A stretch of DNA of 64,000 nucleotides. Source: Streptomyces sp. SirexAA-E. Lineage in GTDB: Bacteria; Actinomycetota; Actinomycetes; Streptomycetales; Streptomycetaceae. Where the stretch lies: contig NC_015953.1 in NCBI RefSeq assembly GCF_000177195.2, positions 5,704,001 to 5,768,000 of the forward strand. Reading direction: 5' to 3'. The notes under the pieces are model-generated. The model saw nothing but the letters and a program-made list of their open reading frames with translations. It ran no database searches and was not told the origin of the DNA. Shown one piece after another: positions 42,527-50,268 of the stretch (positions are counted from its first letter, which is position 1; each line of letters starts with the position of its first letter). Both the position numbers and the translations under genes were made by a program.

Positions 42527-43741
42527 ATGAAGATCGTCGACGCGACCGTGGTCGTCACGAGCCCCGGCCGGAACTTCGTGACGCTGAAACTGACCACCGA
42601 CGAAGGGATCGTCGGCCTGGGCGACGCCACGCTCAACGGCAGGGAGCTGGCGGTCGTCGGCTATCTCTCCGACCACGTCGTGCCCCTGCTCACCGGCCTC
42701 GACCCGCACCGGATCGAGGACACGTGGCAGTACCTGTACCGCGGCGCCTACTGGCGGCGCGGCCCGGTGACGATGGCCGCCCTGGCCGCCGTCGACGTCG
42801 CGCTGTGGGACATCAAGGCCAAGGCGGCGGGGATGCCGCTGTACCAGCTCCTGGGAGGCGCGAGCCGCGAGCGGATCCGCACGTACGGGCACGCCGACGG
42901 CCGAGACATCCCCGAACTGCTCGACTCGGTCCGGGCCCGCCTCGCCGAGGGGTACCCCGCGGTCCGCATCCAGAGCGGCATCCCCGGGCTGAAGGCCGTG
43001 TACGGGGTGCACACCACGGACGGCGACGGGGCTCCCGTCCTCCACCAGCAGGCCAGGCCGCTGGTGGAGGACTGGGACACCGAGGCCTACCTCCGGCACG
43101 TCCCCGCGGTCTTCGAGGCGGTCCGCGCGGAGTTCGGCGCCGAACTGCCCCTGCTCCACGACGTGCACCACCGGCTCACCCCGATCCAGGCGGCACGGCT
43201 CGGCAAGGACCTGGAGCGCTACCGGCCGTTCTGGCTGGAGGACTGCACACCCGCCGAGAACCAGGAGGCCCTGCGCCTCATCCGCCGGCACACCACCACG
43301 CCGCTCGCCGTCGGCGAGGTGTTCAACACCGTCCACGACTACCAGACGCTGGTCACCGAGCAGTTGATCGACTACGTGCGGTCCGCCGTCACGCACTTCG
43401 GAGGCGTCACACCGCTGCGCAAGCTCTTCGACCTCGCCGCGCTGTACCAGATCAGGACCGCCGTCCACGGCCCGCAGGACATCTCGCCGGTCGGCATGGC
43501 GGCGGCCGTCCACCTCGACCTCGCCGTGCACAACTTCGGCATCCAGGAGTACGCGCCCCACACCCCGCGCACCGAGGAGGTGTTCCGGCACGCCTACACG
43601 TTCACCGACGGGCACCTCCACCCGGGCGACGCGCCCGGCATCGGCGTGGAGCTCGACGAGCAGGCCGCGGCGGCCCATCCGTACGAGGCCGCCTACCTGC
43701 CGGTCAACCGCCTCCAGGACGGCACCGTCCACGACTGGTGA
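42527..43741 (+). CDS. D-mannonate dehydratase-like enolase-superfamily enzyme
   Basis: Mandelate-racemase/enolase-superfamily protein of 404 residues of the ManD (RspA-like) subgroup. Seen: VDVALWDIKAKAAGMPLYQLLGG near residue 88, the metal ligands in LLHDVHHRL near 207, WLEDCTPAEN near 238 and VGEVFNTVHDY near 262, and HGPQDISPVGMAAAVHLD near 313. High-activity ManD enzymes dehydrate D-mannonate to 2-keto-3-deoxygluconate; many relatives have low activity or act on gluconate, so the exact substrate is open. ATG 42527 follows GGAGAGAG. Confidence 0.9.
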   Translation: MKIVDATVVVTSPGRNFVTLKLTTDEGIVGLGDATLNGRELAVVGYLSDHVVPLLTGLDPHRIEDTWQYLYRGAYWRRGPVTMAALAAVDVALWDIKAKAAGMPLYQLLGGASRERIRTYGHADGRDIPELLDSVRARLAEGYPAVRIQSGIPGLKAVYGVHTTDGDGAPVLHQQARPLVEDWDTEAYLRHVPAVFEAVRAEFGAELPLLHDVHHRLTPIQAARLGKDLERYRPFWLEDCTPAENQEALRLIRRHTTTPLAVGEVFNTVHDYQTLVTEQLIDYVRSAVTHFGGVTPLRKLFDLAALYQIRTAVHGPQDISPVGMAAAVHLDLAVHNFGIQEYAPHTPRTEEVFRHAYTFTDGHLHPGDAPGIGVELDEQAAAAHPYEAAYLPVNRLQDGTVHDW

Positions 43742-43867
43742 ACCCGGCCGGGCGGTGTCCGTGACGGAGACCTCGTGTGTCCCGCGCACTCCTGGGACCT
43801 CGACGGCATGCCTGGGACCGGCTCGCCCGCCGCCCGTTGTCAGAGGCGGGTGGCACACTTCCGCGGC

Positions 43868-44329
43868 ATGAGTGAACAGGTGAGTCTGAGAGATGTGCGG
43901 AGTGACGATCTGGAGGTCTTCCTCGCCCAGGAACACGATCCGGAGGCGGCGCGGCGGTCGAACTTCCGGCCCAGGGAACGGGAGGCGTTCCTGACCCACT
44001 GGCAGACCCGGGTCCTCGGTGACCCCGCCGTCTTCGTCCAGGCCGTCACCGTCGACGGTGTGACGGCGGGCAACGTGGTGGCGTGGTGGGAGGAGGACCG
44101 GCGCTTCATCGGGTACTGGCTCGGCCGGGAGTACTGGGGCCGGGGCGTCGGCACGCGGGCGCTCACGCTCTTCCTGGCCCGGGAGACGGCCAGGCCCCTC
44201 CACGCCGACCCCCACGCGGAGAACACCGGTTCGGTGCGGCTGCTGGAGAAGGCGGGATTCCGGCGCACCGGGACGGTCCGGCACGGCGAGCAGGAGCACA
44301 TCATGCTGGTCCTCCCCGCGGACGGCTGA
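43868..44329 (+). CDS. GNAT-family N-acetyltransferase (RimJ/RimL-like)
   Basis: Protein of 153 residues. Acetyl-CoA loop YWGRGVGTRALTLFL (residues about 89-103, RGxGxG form) and the closing ENTGSVRLLEKAGFRRTG identify a RimJ/RimL-type acetyltransferase acting on an amino group of a protein or small molecule. ATG 43868 has no evident ribosome site, so a leaderless start or an earlier GTG cannot be excluded. Same strand as, and 126 bases after, the ManD-like gene. Confidence 0.85.
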   Translation: MSEQVSLRDVRSDDLEVFLAQEHDPEAARRSNFRPREREAFLTHWQTRVLGDPAVFVQAVTVDGVTAGNVVAWWEEDRRFIGYWLGREYWGRGVGTRALTLFLARETARPLHADPHAENTGSVRLLEKAGFRRTGTVRHGEQEHIMLVLPADG

Positions 44330-44460
44330 GGACGGCCGGGGCGCTCCAGGGTGCCGTCCCGGATCCCAACACGCGCTGTGGCGCCTTGCCGCCCACCGCC
44401 GTGCTCACACGCCATGATCGGAGCCGCAGGCGGTATTCCGACCAGGAAGGGTGTGGCGAC

Positions 44461-45306
44461 ATGGCAGGACCGATTCTGATCACCGGCGCGGGCAGCGGTT
44501 TCGGCAAGGAGGTCGCCCTGCGGCTCGCGGCCGCCGGGCACCGGGTGATCGCGGGCGTGGAGATCATCGCCCAGGTCAGCGCGGTGCGTGCCGAGGCGCG
44601 GGAGCGCGGGGTCGAACTGCGCGTCGAGAAGCTGGACGTCACCGACCCGGGCGACCGGGAGAGGGCCTGGACCTGGGAGGTCGAGGTCCTCCTCAACAAC
44701 GCCGGGGTCTCCGAGGGCGGTGCCACCGCCGACATCCCCGAGGAACGGCTCCGGCGGCAGTTCGAGGTCAACGTCTTCGGGCCCGTCCTGCTCACCCAGG
44801 GCATCGCCCGGCAGATGGCCGCCCGCCGCAGTGGGCGCATCGTCTTCATGTCCTCGGTCGCCGGACTCACCGTCGACCCGTTCACCGGCGCGTACGCCGG
44901 ATCGAAGCACGCGGTGGAGGCGTTCGCCGACGCGCTGGACCAGGAGCTGGCCGAGTTCGGCGTCACGGTGGCCACGATCAATCCCGGCCCGTTCCTGACC
45001 GGCTTCAACGACACCATGTTCGAGACGTGGAAGGAATGGCGCGACGACCCCGCCGACCGTCTCCACGACTACGCCGAACTGGCCTTCCCGCACGAGCAGT
45101 ACGACCCCGAGCCGGTCTTCGAGCGCACGGTCCGCGTCCTCCTCGGCGAGGAGAGCCGCTACCGGCACCTGCTCCCCGCCGAGATGGAGCAGCAGGCCCG
45201 CGAACAGGTCGACGCCCAGTGGAGCCGGCAGGTGAACGACGGCCGTCGCCCCGCTCTCGTGCAGAAGGCGTACGACATCGCGCCGGGGACGCCCGTGTCG
45301 TCCTGA
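44461..45306 (+). CDS. Short-chain dehydrogenase/reductase
   Basis: Classical SDR of 281 residues: cofactor loop LITGAGSGFGKEVAL (6-20), NNAG near residue 80, catalytic Ser in SSVAG near 127, and Tyr/Lys in YAGSK near 144. The Rossmann loop after beta2 lacks an acidic or basic residue that clearly tells NAD from NADP. ATG 44461 follows AGGAAGGG. Substrate unknown; it ends 54 bases before argG. Confidence 0.9.
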   Translation: MAGPILITGAGSGFGKEVALRLAAAGHRVIAGVEIIAQVSAVRAEARERGVELRVEKLDVTDPGDRERAWTWEVEVLLNNAGVSEGGATADIPEERLRRQFEVNVFGPVLLTQGIARQMAARRSGRIVFMSSVAGLTVDPFTGAYAGSKHAVEAFADALDQELAEFGVTVATINPGPFLTGFNDTMFETWKEWRDDPADRLHDYAELAFPHEQYDPEPVFERTVRVLLGEESRYRHLLPAEMEQQAREQVDAQWSRQVNDGRRPALVQKAYDIAPGTPVSS

Positions 45307-45325
45307 GGGCCCCGGACATCGGATT

Positions 45326-45354
45326 TTGCATGGTCATGCGTAATCATGCATACT
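45326..45354 (+). promoter_or_regulatory. argG promoter overlapped by ARG boxes
   Basis: TTGCAT (45326-45331), a 17-base spacer and CATACT (45349-45354) form a good -35/-10 pair with the start codon A at the expected +1 (45361), so the message is probably leaderless. TGCATG-N3-ATGCG (45327-45340) and CATGCAT (45345-45351) cover the whole promoter and match the site before the permease at 12672. This is consistent with repression by ArgR. Confidence 0.72.
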
Positions 45355-45360
45355 CTTCCC

Positions 45361-46806
45361 ATGTCTAAGGTCCTCACCTCCCTTCCGGCCGGCGAGCGCG
45401 TCGGCATCGCCTTCTCGGGCGGCCTCGACACCTCGGTCGCGGTCGCGTGGATGCGCGACAAGGGTGCCGTCCCGTGCACCTACACCGCCGACATCGGCCA
45501 GTACGACGAGCCCGACATCGCCTCGGTGCCCGGCCGCGCACAGGCCTACGGTGCCGAGCTGGCGCGGCTGGTCGACTGCCGTGCGGCGCTGGTCGAGGAG
45601 GGCCTGGCCGCGCTGACCTGCGGGGCGTTCCACATCCGTTCCGGCGGACGTGCGTACTTCAACACCACCCCGCTGGGCCGCGCGGTCACCGGCACGCTCC
45701 TGGTCCGGGCGATGCTGGAGGACGACGTGCAGATCTGGGGCGACGGCTCCACGTTCAAGGGCAACGACATCGAGCGGTTCTACCGCTACGGCCTGCTCGC
45801 CAACCCGAACCTGCGGATCTACAAGCCCTGGCTGGACGCGGACTTCGTGACCGAGCTCGGCGGCCGCAAGGAGATGTCGGAGTGGCTGCTCGCCCATGAG
45901 CTGCCGTACCGGGACAGCACGGAGAAGGCGTACTCCACCGACGCCAACATCTGGGGCGCCACCCACGAGGCCAAGACGCTGGAGCACCTGAACACCGGTG
46001 TGGAGACCGTCGAGCCGATCATGGGCGTGCGGTTCTGGGACCCGTCGATCGAGATCGCCGCCGAGGACGTGACGATCGGCTTCGAGCAGGGCCGCCCGGT
46101 CACGATCAACGGCAAGGAGTTCGCCTCCCCGGTCGACCTCGTCATGGAGGCCAACGCCATCGGCGGCCGCCACGGCATGGGTATGTCGGACCAGATCGAG
46201 AACCGCATCATCGAGGCCAAGAGTCGCGGCATCTACGAGGCGCCCGGCATGGCCCTCCTGCACGCCGCCTACGAGCGCCTGGTCAACGCGATCCACAACG
46301 AGGACACCCTCGCCCAGTACCACAACGAGGGCCGGCGCCTGGGCCGCCTGATGTACGAGGGCCGCTGGCTGGACCCGCAGGCACTGATGGTGCGCGAGTC
46401 GCTCCAGCGCTGGGTCGGCGCCGCCGTCACCGGCGAGGTCACGCTGCGGCTGCGGCGCGGTGAGGACTACTCGATCCTCGACACCACCGGTCCGGCGTTC
46501 AGCTACCACCCGGACAAGCTGTCCATGGAGCGCACCGAGGACTCGGCGTTCGGCCCGGTGGACCGGATCGGCCAGCTCACCATGCGCAACCTCGACATCG
46601 CGGACTCGCGCGCCAAGCTGGAGCAGTACGCCGGTATCGGCCTGATCGGCACCGCCAACCCGGCCATCGGGGCCGCCCAGGCCGCCGCGACCGGCCTCAT
46701 CGGCGCCATGCCCGAGGGCGGCGCCGAGGCCATCGCCTCCCGCGGCGAGGTCTCCGGCGACGAGGAGATGCTGGACCGCGCCGCGATGGAGTTCGGCACG
46801 GACTGA
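45361..46806 (+). CDS. argG: Argininosuccinate synthase
   Basis: Joins citrulline and aspartate with ATP to give argininosuccinate, the next-to-last step to arginine. 481 residues, the longer class found in E. coli and Streptomyces. Seen: the PP-loop IAFSGGLDTSVAVAWM near residue 17, YTADIGQYDE near 41, GCAFH-like CGAFHIRSGGRAYFNTTPLGRA near 87, and GDGSTFKGNDIERF near 127. ATG 45361 has no Shine-Dalgarno sequence; the promoter spacing points to a leaderless message. No argH lies next to it. A strong terminator follows. Confidence 0.96.
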   Translation: MSKVLTSLPAGERVGIAFSGGLDTSVAVAWMRDKGAVPCTYTADIGQYDEPDIASVPGRAQAYGAELARLVDCRAALVEEGLAALTCGAFHIRSGGRAYFNTTPLGRAVTGTLLVRAMLEDDVQIWGDGSTFKGNDIERFYRYGLLANPNLRIYKPWLDADFVTELGGRKEMSEWLLAHELPYRDSTEKAYSTDANIWGATHEAKTLEHLNTGVETVEPIMGVRFWDPSIEIAAEDVTIGFEQGRPVTINGKEFASPVDLVMEANAIGGRHGMGMSDQIENRIIEAKSRGIYEAPGMALLHAAYERLVNAIHNEDTLAQYHNEGRRLGRLMYEGRWLDPQALMVRESLQRWVGAAVTGEVTLRLRRGEDYSILDTTGPAFSYHPDKLSMERTEDSAFGPVDRIGQLTMRNLDIADSRAKLEQYAGIGLIGTANPAIGAAQAAATGLIGAMPEGGAEAIASRGEVSGDEEMLDRAAMEFGTD

Positions 46807-46823
46807 CTCTCCCCGGAGCACCA

Positions 46824-46864
46824 GGCCGGCCCGACGCCCCCTCCGGGCGCCGGGCCGGCCTTTT
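46824..46864 (+). terminator. argG intrinsic terminator
   Basis: Perfect 10-bp outer stem (GGCCGGCCCG at 46824-46833, complement at 46851-46860) with a further GCCC/GGGC pairing inside, directly followed by TTTT. Confidence 0.85.
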
Positions 46865-46904
46865 CCGTTCGTCGGGCCCGCGCCGGGCGATCTACGCTCC
46901 CGCC

Positions 46905-47297
46905 ATGACGATCACGTACGAGTGGCGGGGCGAGAGCGAGAACGCGGCGCTCGACGCCCTGCACGCGGAGGGTTTCGGCCACCCGGTCCAGGGCGCCGAC
47001 CGGACGGCCCGGCTGTACGGCCACAGCCTCGGCTGGGTCTGCTCCCGCCATGACGGAGAGTTCGTCGGCTTCGTCGACGTCGCCTGGGACGGCGGTGCCC
47101 ACGCGTTCCTTCCGGACACCGTGGTCGCCCCGGCCCACCGCCGGGCCGCCGTCGGCTCCGAGCCGGTCGCGGAGGCGGCACGCGGGGCCGGGCGGCCGGG
47201 TGCGCCTGGCCACGGCGACTTCGTGGACGGACCGAGGCCGTTCCACCTCGACGCGTGCGGGTTCAGGCCGAAGGCCGCAGGACCGATCCCCCTCTGA
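46905..47297 (+). CDS. GNAT acetyltransferase, probably frame-damaged
   Basis: Protein of 130 residues resembling a small Streptomyces acetyltransferase family: YEWRGE at the start, HSLGWVC near residue 45, FVGFVDVAWDGGAHAFL near 53, and DACGFRPKAAG at the end. Between residues about 95 and 105 the reading frame gives GAGRPGAPGHG, whereas the neighbouring frame gives a segment much closer to the family (ARAAGC-W), so one small deletion and a compensating one seem to have shifted about 7-10 codons. The CoA loop is also altered (AVGSE rather than GVGTE). It may be decaying, or the assembly may contain errors. TACGCT at 46893-46898 suggests a leaderless start. Confidence 0.65.
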   Translation: MTITYEWRGESENAALDALHAEGFGHPVQGADRTARLYGHSLGWVCSRHDGEFVGFVDVAWDGGAHAFLPDTVVAPAHRRAAVGSEPVAEAARGAGRPGAPGHGDFVDGPRPFHLDACGFRPKAAGPIPL

Positions 47298-47349
47298 GCC
47301 GACGTGCGCCGCCCCCGGCGGCGGCGCGCCCGCTCACCCGCTCGTCCGC

Positions 47350-48009
47350 TCACCCGCTCGACCGCGGCCCGAGGCCGAACGCCTCCGCCACCCGGCCGGT
47401 CAGATCGTCCTCGGCCGTTCCGGTCCCCGGCTCGATCGTGCGCAGGCCGAGCCGGGCCGTCTCCTCGCGGAGGCGGTCGGTGAACATACGGTCGCGCGCG
47501 GCCAGGTTGGCCGCGGCGCGCTCCGGGTCCGTGGTCCGCCAGGTGAATCCCTCTCCCGGCGCCTCCCGCCCGGTCACCGCCGTCTCGCGGAACGCGGGGG
47601 TGGGGAGCAGCCAGACGGCCTGACGCTCCACGGTGAGCAGGGGCTTCACGAGGCGGGGCAGCAGCCGGAAGCCCTCCACGACGACGCACCGGTCCCGGGG
47701 CAGCCGGAGCAGGTCCTCCACGATCAGGCCGAAGCCCTCACCGCGGAACCAGTGGAACGTCTCCAGCATGACTTCCGGGGACCTGTCCACCCACCGCTCG
47801 TCCATGCTCATGCCCATGAAGGCGTGCAGATACGGAGCCTGCCCGACCGGCACCCGCCGGGTGTGGTCGCCCATCACGTCGTCGGTCGCGTAGAGGCGCC
47901 AGCCGTACCGGTCCGCCAGCCCGCGGGCGACGGTCGACTTGCCCCCGCCGCTCCCGCCCCCGATCCAGCGGACGTGCCGCAGCGCGTCCCGGACCTGCCC
48001 GTTCTCCAC
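47350..48009 (-). CDS. P-loop kinase-like protein (AAA_33 type)
   Basis: Protein of 219 residues with an early Walker A GGGSGGGKSTVA (residues about 13-24), then YATDDVMGDHTRRVP near residue 37 (Lid/DD acids), VVVEGFRLLPRLV near 100 and a C-terminal arginine-rich helix RAAANLAARDRMFTDRLREE. This layout fits small-molecule or shikimate-like kinases of the zeta-toxin/AAA_33 group; the substrate is not evident. GTG 48009 follows GGAGGCGAGGGGG. No antitoxin-like partner is adjacent. Confidence 0.8.
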   Translation of the reverse strand: MENGQVRDALRHVRWIGGGSGGGKSTVARGLADRYGWRLYATDDVMGDHTRRVPVGQAPYLHAFMGMSMDERWVDRSPEVMLETFHWFRGEGFGLIVEDLLRLPRDRCVVVEGFRLLPRLVKPLLTVERQAVWLLPTPAFRETAVTGREAPGEGFTWRTTDPERAAANLAARDRMFTDRLREETARLGLRTIEPGTGTAEDDLTGRVAEAFGLGPRSSG

Positions 48010-48160
48010 GCCGTGCCCCCTCGCCTCCGGCGCCACCCTATCGCCGCGCAGTCCAGCCCTCAGGACCCGAAGAGGTGGCCGGACAGGACGGAGCGGCAGG
48101 CCGCCCGGGTCGGGCCGCCTGCCGCTCCCGCACGTCACCGGGCGCGTACGCCCGGATCTC

Positions 48161-48583
48161 TCAGGTGGACGCCTGGTCGCTGTCCTTCAGCGAGCCCCAG
48201 CCGTGCCACCGGTCGACCTCGACCCAGGCGCTCACCCGGGCCCGCTTCCGTTCCGGGTACGGGTTGCCCGTGTATTGGGTCGAGAGGCGGTCGATGTCGG
48301 TGAGACCCTCGTCGTCGTACATCTCGGCGACGTGCCCGATGAGGGTCACGTGCGTGTACCAGTCGCCGTCGGCGAGCACGGTGAGTGTCACCCGCGGGTC
48401 GTTGCGCAGGTGCTTGAGCCGTACCCGGCCCTCGTCCATGTTGATCAGCACCCGGCCGTCGTCCCACAGGTACCAGGTGGCCGTGGAGACCGGCGCGCCG
48501 TCCGAGCGCACCGTGGCGAGGACGCACGGGTTGGGGCGGCGCAGCAGTTCCACGGCCTCGGGCGGCAGCGGCGGCTTGGACAT
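48161..48583 (-). CDS. PPOX-class F420-dependent oxidoreductase
   Basis: Split-barrel flavin/F420-binding protein of 140 residues. RRPNPCVLATVRSDGAPVSTATWYLWDDGRVLIN near the N-terminus and RLKHLRNDPRVTLTV near residue 55 are the standard motifs of the pyridoxamine-phosphate-oxidase-like family TIGR03618. Cofactor F420 is likely but FMN is possible. ATG follows CGAGGAGTTCAC. Stands alone. Confidence 0.87.
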   Translation of the reverse strand: MSKPPLPPEAVELLRRPNPCVLATVRSDGAPVSTATWYLWDDGRVLINMDEGRVRLKHLRNDPRVTLTVLADGDWYTHVTLIGHVAEMYDDEGLTDIDRLSTQYTGNPYPERKRARVSAWVEVDRWHGWGSLKDSDQAST

Positions 48584-48739
48584 GTGAACTCCTCGGTGTC
48601 GGCGGACAGCGGTGTACGGGGCGGAGGTGCCGGGCCGGGCTCCGGCGCCGGGCCGTCCGGGACCGGTACCCGCCGCCGGCGGGCCGAACCCGTGTACGGC
48701 ACCGTACGCGGGCCCGGTGCGGCGGTCAGGGCCGGGTGC

Positions 48740-49318
48740 TCAGGGCTGGGTGCGGGCCTGTTCGGCCGCCTGACCGGCGGCGCCGGTCTCGGTGGAGGCG
48801 CCGCGGGTGGAGAGCACCCCGCCACTGGACTCCAGGTGGGCGCGGACGAACCACTGGAAGAGCTCCAGGCCCCGGAGCTGCTCGATCAGCATGTCCTGGG
48901 TGACCGGGTCGGACGTCTCGGTGGCCTGCATGGCCTCGCGATGGTCCTTGATGACCGACGTGTAGACCATGTCGAGGGCCCCGAGGTGCTCGATGGCCTC
49001 CGCCCGCCCGATCGAGTAGTTGTTCCAGGTGCGGTCCTTCACCAGCGCCCCGGGCGTGCCGTTCGGTTCGCCGCCGAGGGTGGAGATCCGTTCGGCCAGG
49101 TCGTCGGCCATGGAACGGACCTGGTCGACCTGGGGGTCGATCATCTCGTGCACGGCGATGAAGTGCGGGCCGACGACGTTCCAGTGCACGTGCTTGAGGG
49201 TCAGGGACAGATCGTTGAGGGAGTGCAGACGCATCTGCAGCAGCGCGATGATCTGCCCGCTGTCCTGGGCGCTCACCCCGGGCACGGTGTACGAAATGTT
49301 CGAGCGCTGTGACGCCAC
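48740..49318 (-). CDS. dps: Dps, ferritin-like DNA-protection protein
   Basis: Dodecameric ferritin-like protein of 192 residues that oxidises and stores iron and can bind DNA under stress. Seen: HVHWNVVGPHFIAVHEMIDPQVDQVRSMADDLAERI near residues 43-78, which holds the intersubunit ferroxidase ligands (H, H, D, E), and QWFVRAHLES near 158. The C-terminal tail (STRGASTETGAAGQAAEQ) is disordered. GTG 49318 follows AGGAGTCCCGCC. Divergent from the DUF2945/DUF3140 pair. Confidence 0.93.
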   Translation of the reverse strand: MASQRSNISYTVPGVSAQDSGQIIALLQMRLHSLNDLSLTLKHVHWNVVGPHFIAVHEMIDPQVDQVRSMADDLAERISTLGGEPNGTPGALVKDRTWNNYSIGRAEAIEHLGALDMVYTSVIKDHREAMQATETSDPVTQDMLIEQLRGLELFQWFVRAHLESSGGVLSTRGASTETGAAGQAAEQARTQP

Positions 49319-49534
49319 GGCGGGACTCCTTGCGGGTGTGGATGCTGAGACCCCCAGACAAACAGCTCGTTGTGGGCTCCGCAGTCCGGCCGCGCGCGGC
49401 CCGCGGTGTGTTTCACCGGTGCGGACGCGCCGCCCGCCGACCCCGCCACGGGTGCGTGGCACGGCGATCTGTCCGACCCTGGAAAGGGCCGAGATGTATC
49501 GATCACCCGTTCGGCAGGGAATCAGGAGGGCGCT

Positions 49535-49765
49535 GTGACGAAGAAGGACGACGACATCGCGAAGGGCGACGAGGTCTCCTGGAGGAGCCACGGCCAGGAG
49601 GTGCCCGGCAAGGTCACCAAGAAGATCACGGACCGCACCGAGGCGGCGGGCCGGACCGTCGACGCCTCGAAGGACGACCCGCAGTACGAGGTGGAGAGCG
49701 ACCGGTCCGGCCGTTCCGCCGTGCACAAGCCCGGCGCTCTGCACAAGAAGGGCGACCGCTCCTGA
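49535..49765 (+). CDS. DUF2945 (Tudor-like HVA1) small protein
   Basis: Basic protein of 76 residues: DIAKGDEVSWRSHGQEVPGKV, VDASKDDPQYEVESDRSGR and the Lys-rich end match the DUF2945 'hypervirulence-associated Tudor' family. Its biochemical role is unknown. GTG 49535 is preceded by AGGAGGG. Its stop overlaps the start of the next gene by one base (TGATG), so the two are coupled; this pairing with a DUF3140 gene is common in actinobacteria. Confidence 0.85.
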   Translation: MTKKDDDIAKGDEVSWRSHGQEVPGKVTKKITDRTEAAGRTVDASKDDPQYEVESDRSGRSAVHKPGALHKKGDRS

Positions 49766-50130
49766 TGGCGGGGGACGGCGGGGACCGGGACGCGACCGCC
49801 AAGGCGTTCGGCGAAGCGGTCAACATGACGCCCGCCCGGCTGGAGGACTGGCTCGGCACCGACGCCTCCCACGAGGTCGGACAGAAGGGGCGCGGGCGGA
49901 AGGGCGGCGGACAGAAGGGCGGCGGCGAGAGCGTCGGGCACGCGTCGGGCCGGCGCATCGTCGGGCTGCTCCGCACGAAGAAGGCCGACCTCGACGAGGA
50001 CGATCTCGCCCACATGCGCGAGGTCGTGGGCTACGTGCACCGCCACCTCGCGCAGCGCCCGGACGGCGACGTCACCGACACGCCGTGGCGGTACTCCCTC
50101 ATGAACTGGGGCCACGACCCGCTGAAGTGA
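49765..50130 (+). CDS. DUF3140 small protein
   Basis: Protein of 121 residues. The opening AFGEAVNMTPARLEDWL and the closing MREVVGYVHRHLAQRP...WRYSLMNWGHDPLK are the conserved parts of DUF3140. A Gly/Lys-rich repeat (KGRGRKGGGQKGGGE, residues about 43-57) interrupts the middle and is probably a flexible, nucleic-acid-binding-like linker. Coupled to the DUF2945 gene; function unknown, though the two lie beside dps. Confidence 0.82.
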   Translation: MAGDGGDRDATAKAFGEAVNMTPARLEDWLGTDASHEVGQKGRGRKGGGQKGGGESVGHASGRRIVGLLRTKKADLDEDDLAHMREVVGYVHRHLAQRPDGDVTDTPWRYSLMNWGHDPLK

Positions 50131-50268
50131 CCCGCACGCCCCCCGCCGTGGTGCACACGGGTCACACGAAGAGGGGATGCCCAGGGAGGCTGCTGGCTTC
50201 GGCGCCCGGAACGTGATCGGCTTGAGGTCCCGTCGGCCGTGCGGGGACGAAGCAGCCGAGGGGCACGG

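Noticed and set aside
47350..48009. Zeta-toxin of a toxin-antitoxin pair
   Set aside because: It has a kinase-like P-loop protein fold, but no antitoxin gene is adjacent and the nearest genes on its strand are over 150 bases away.
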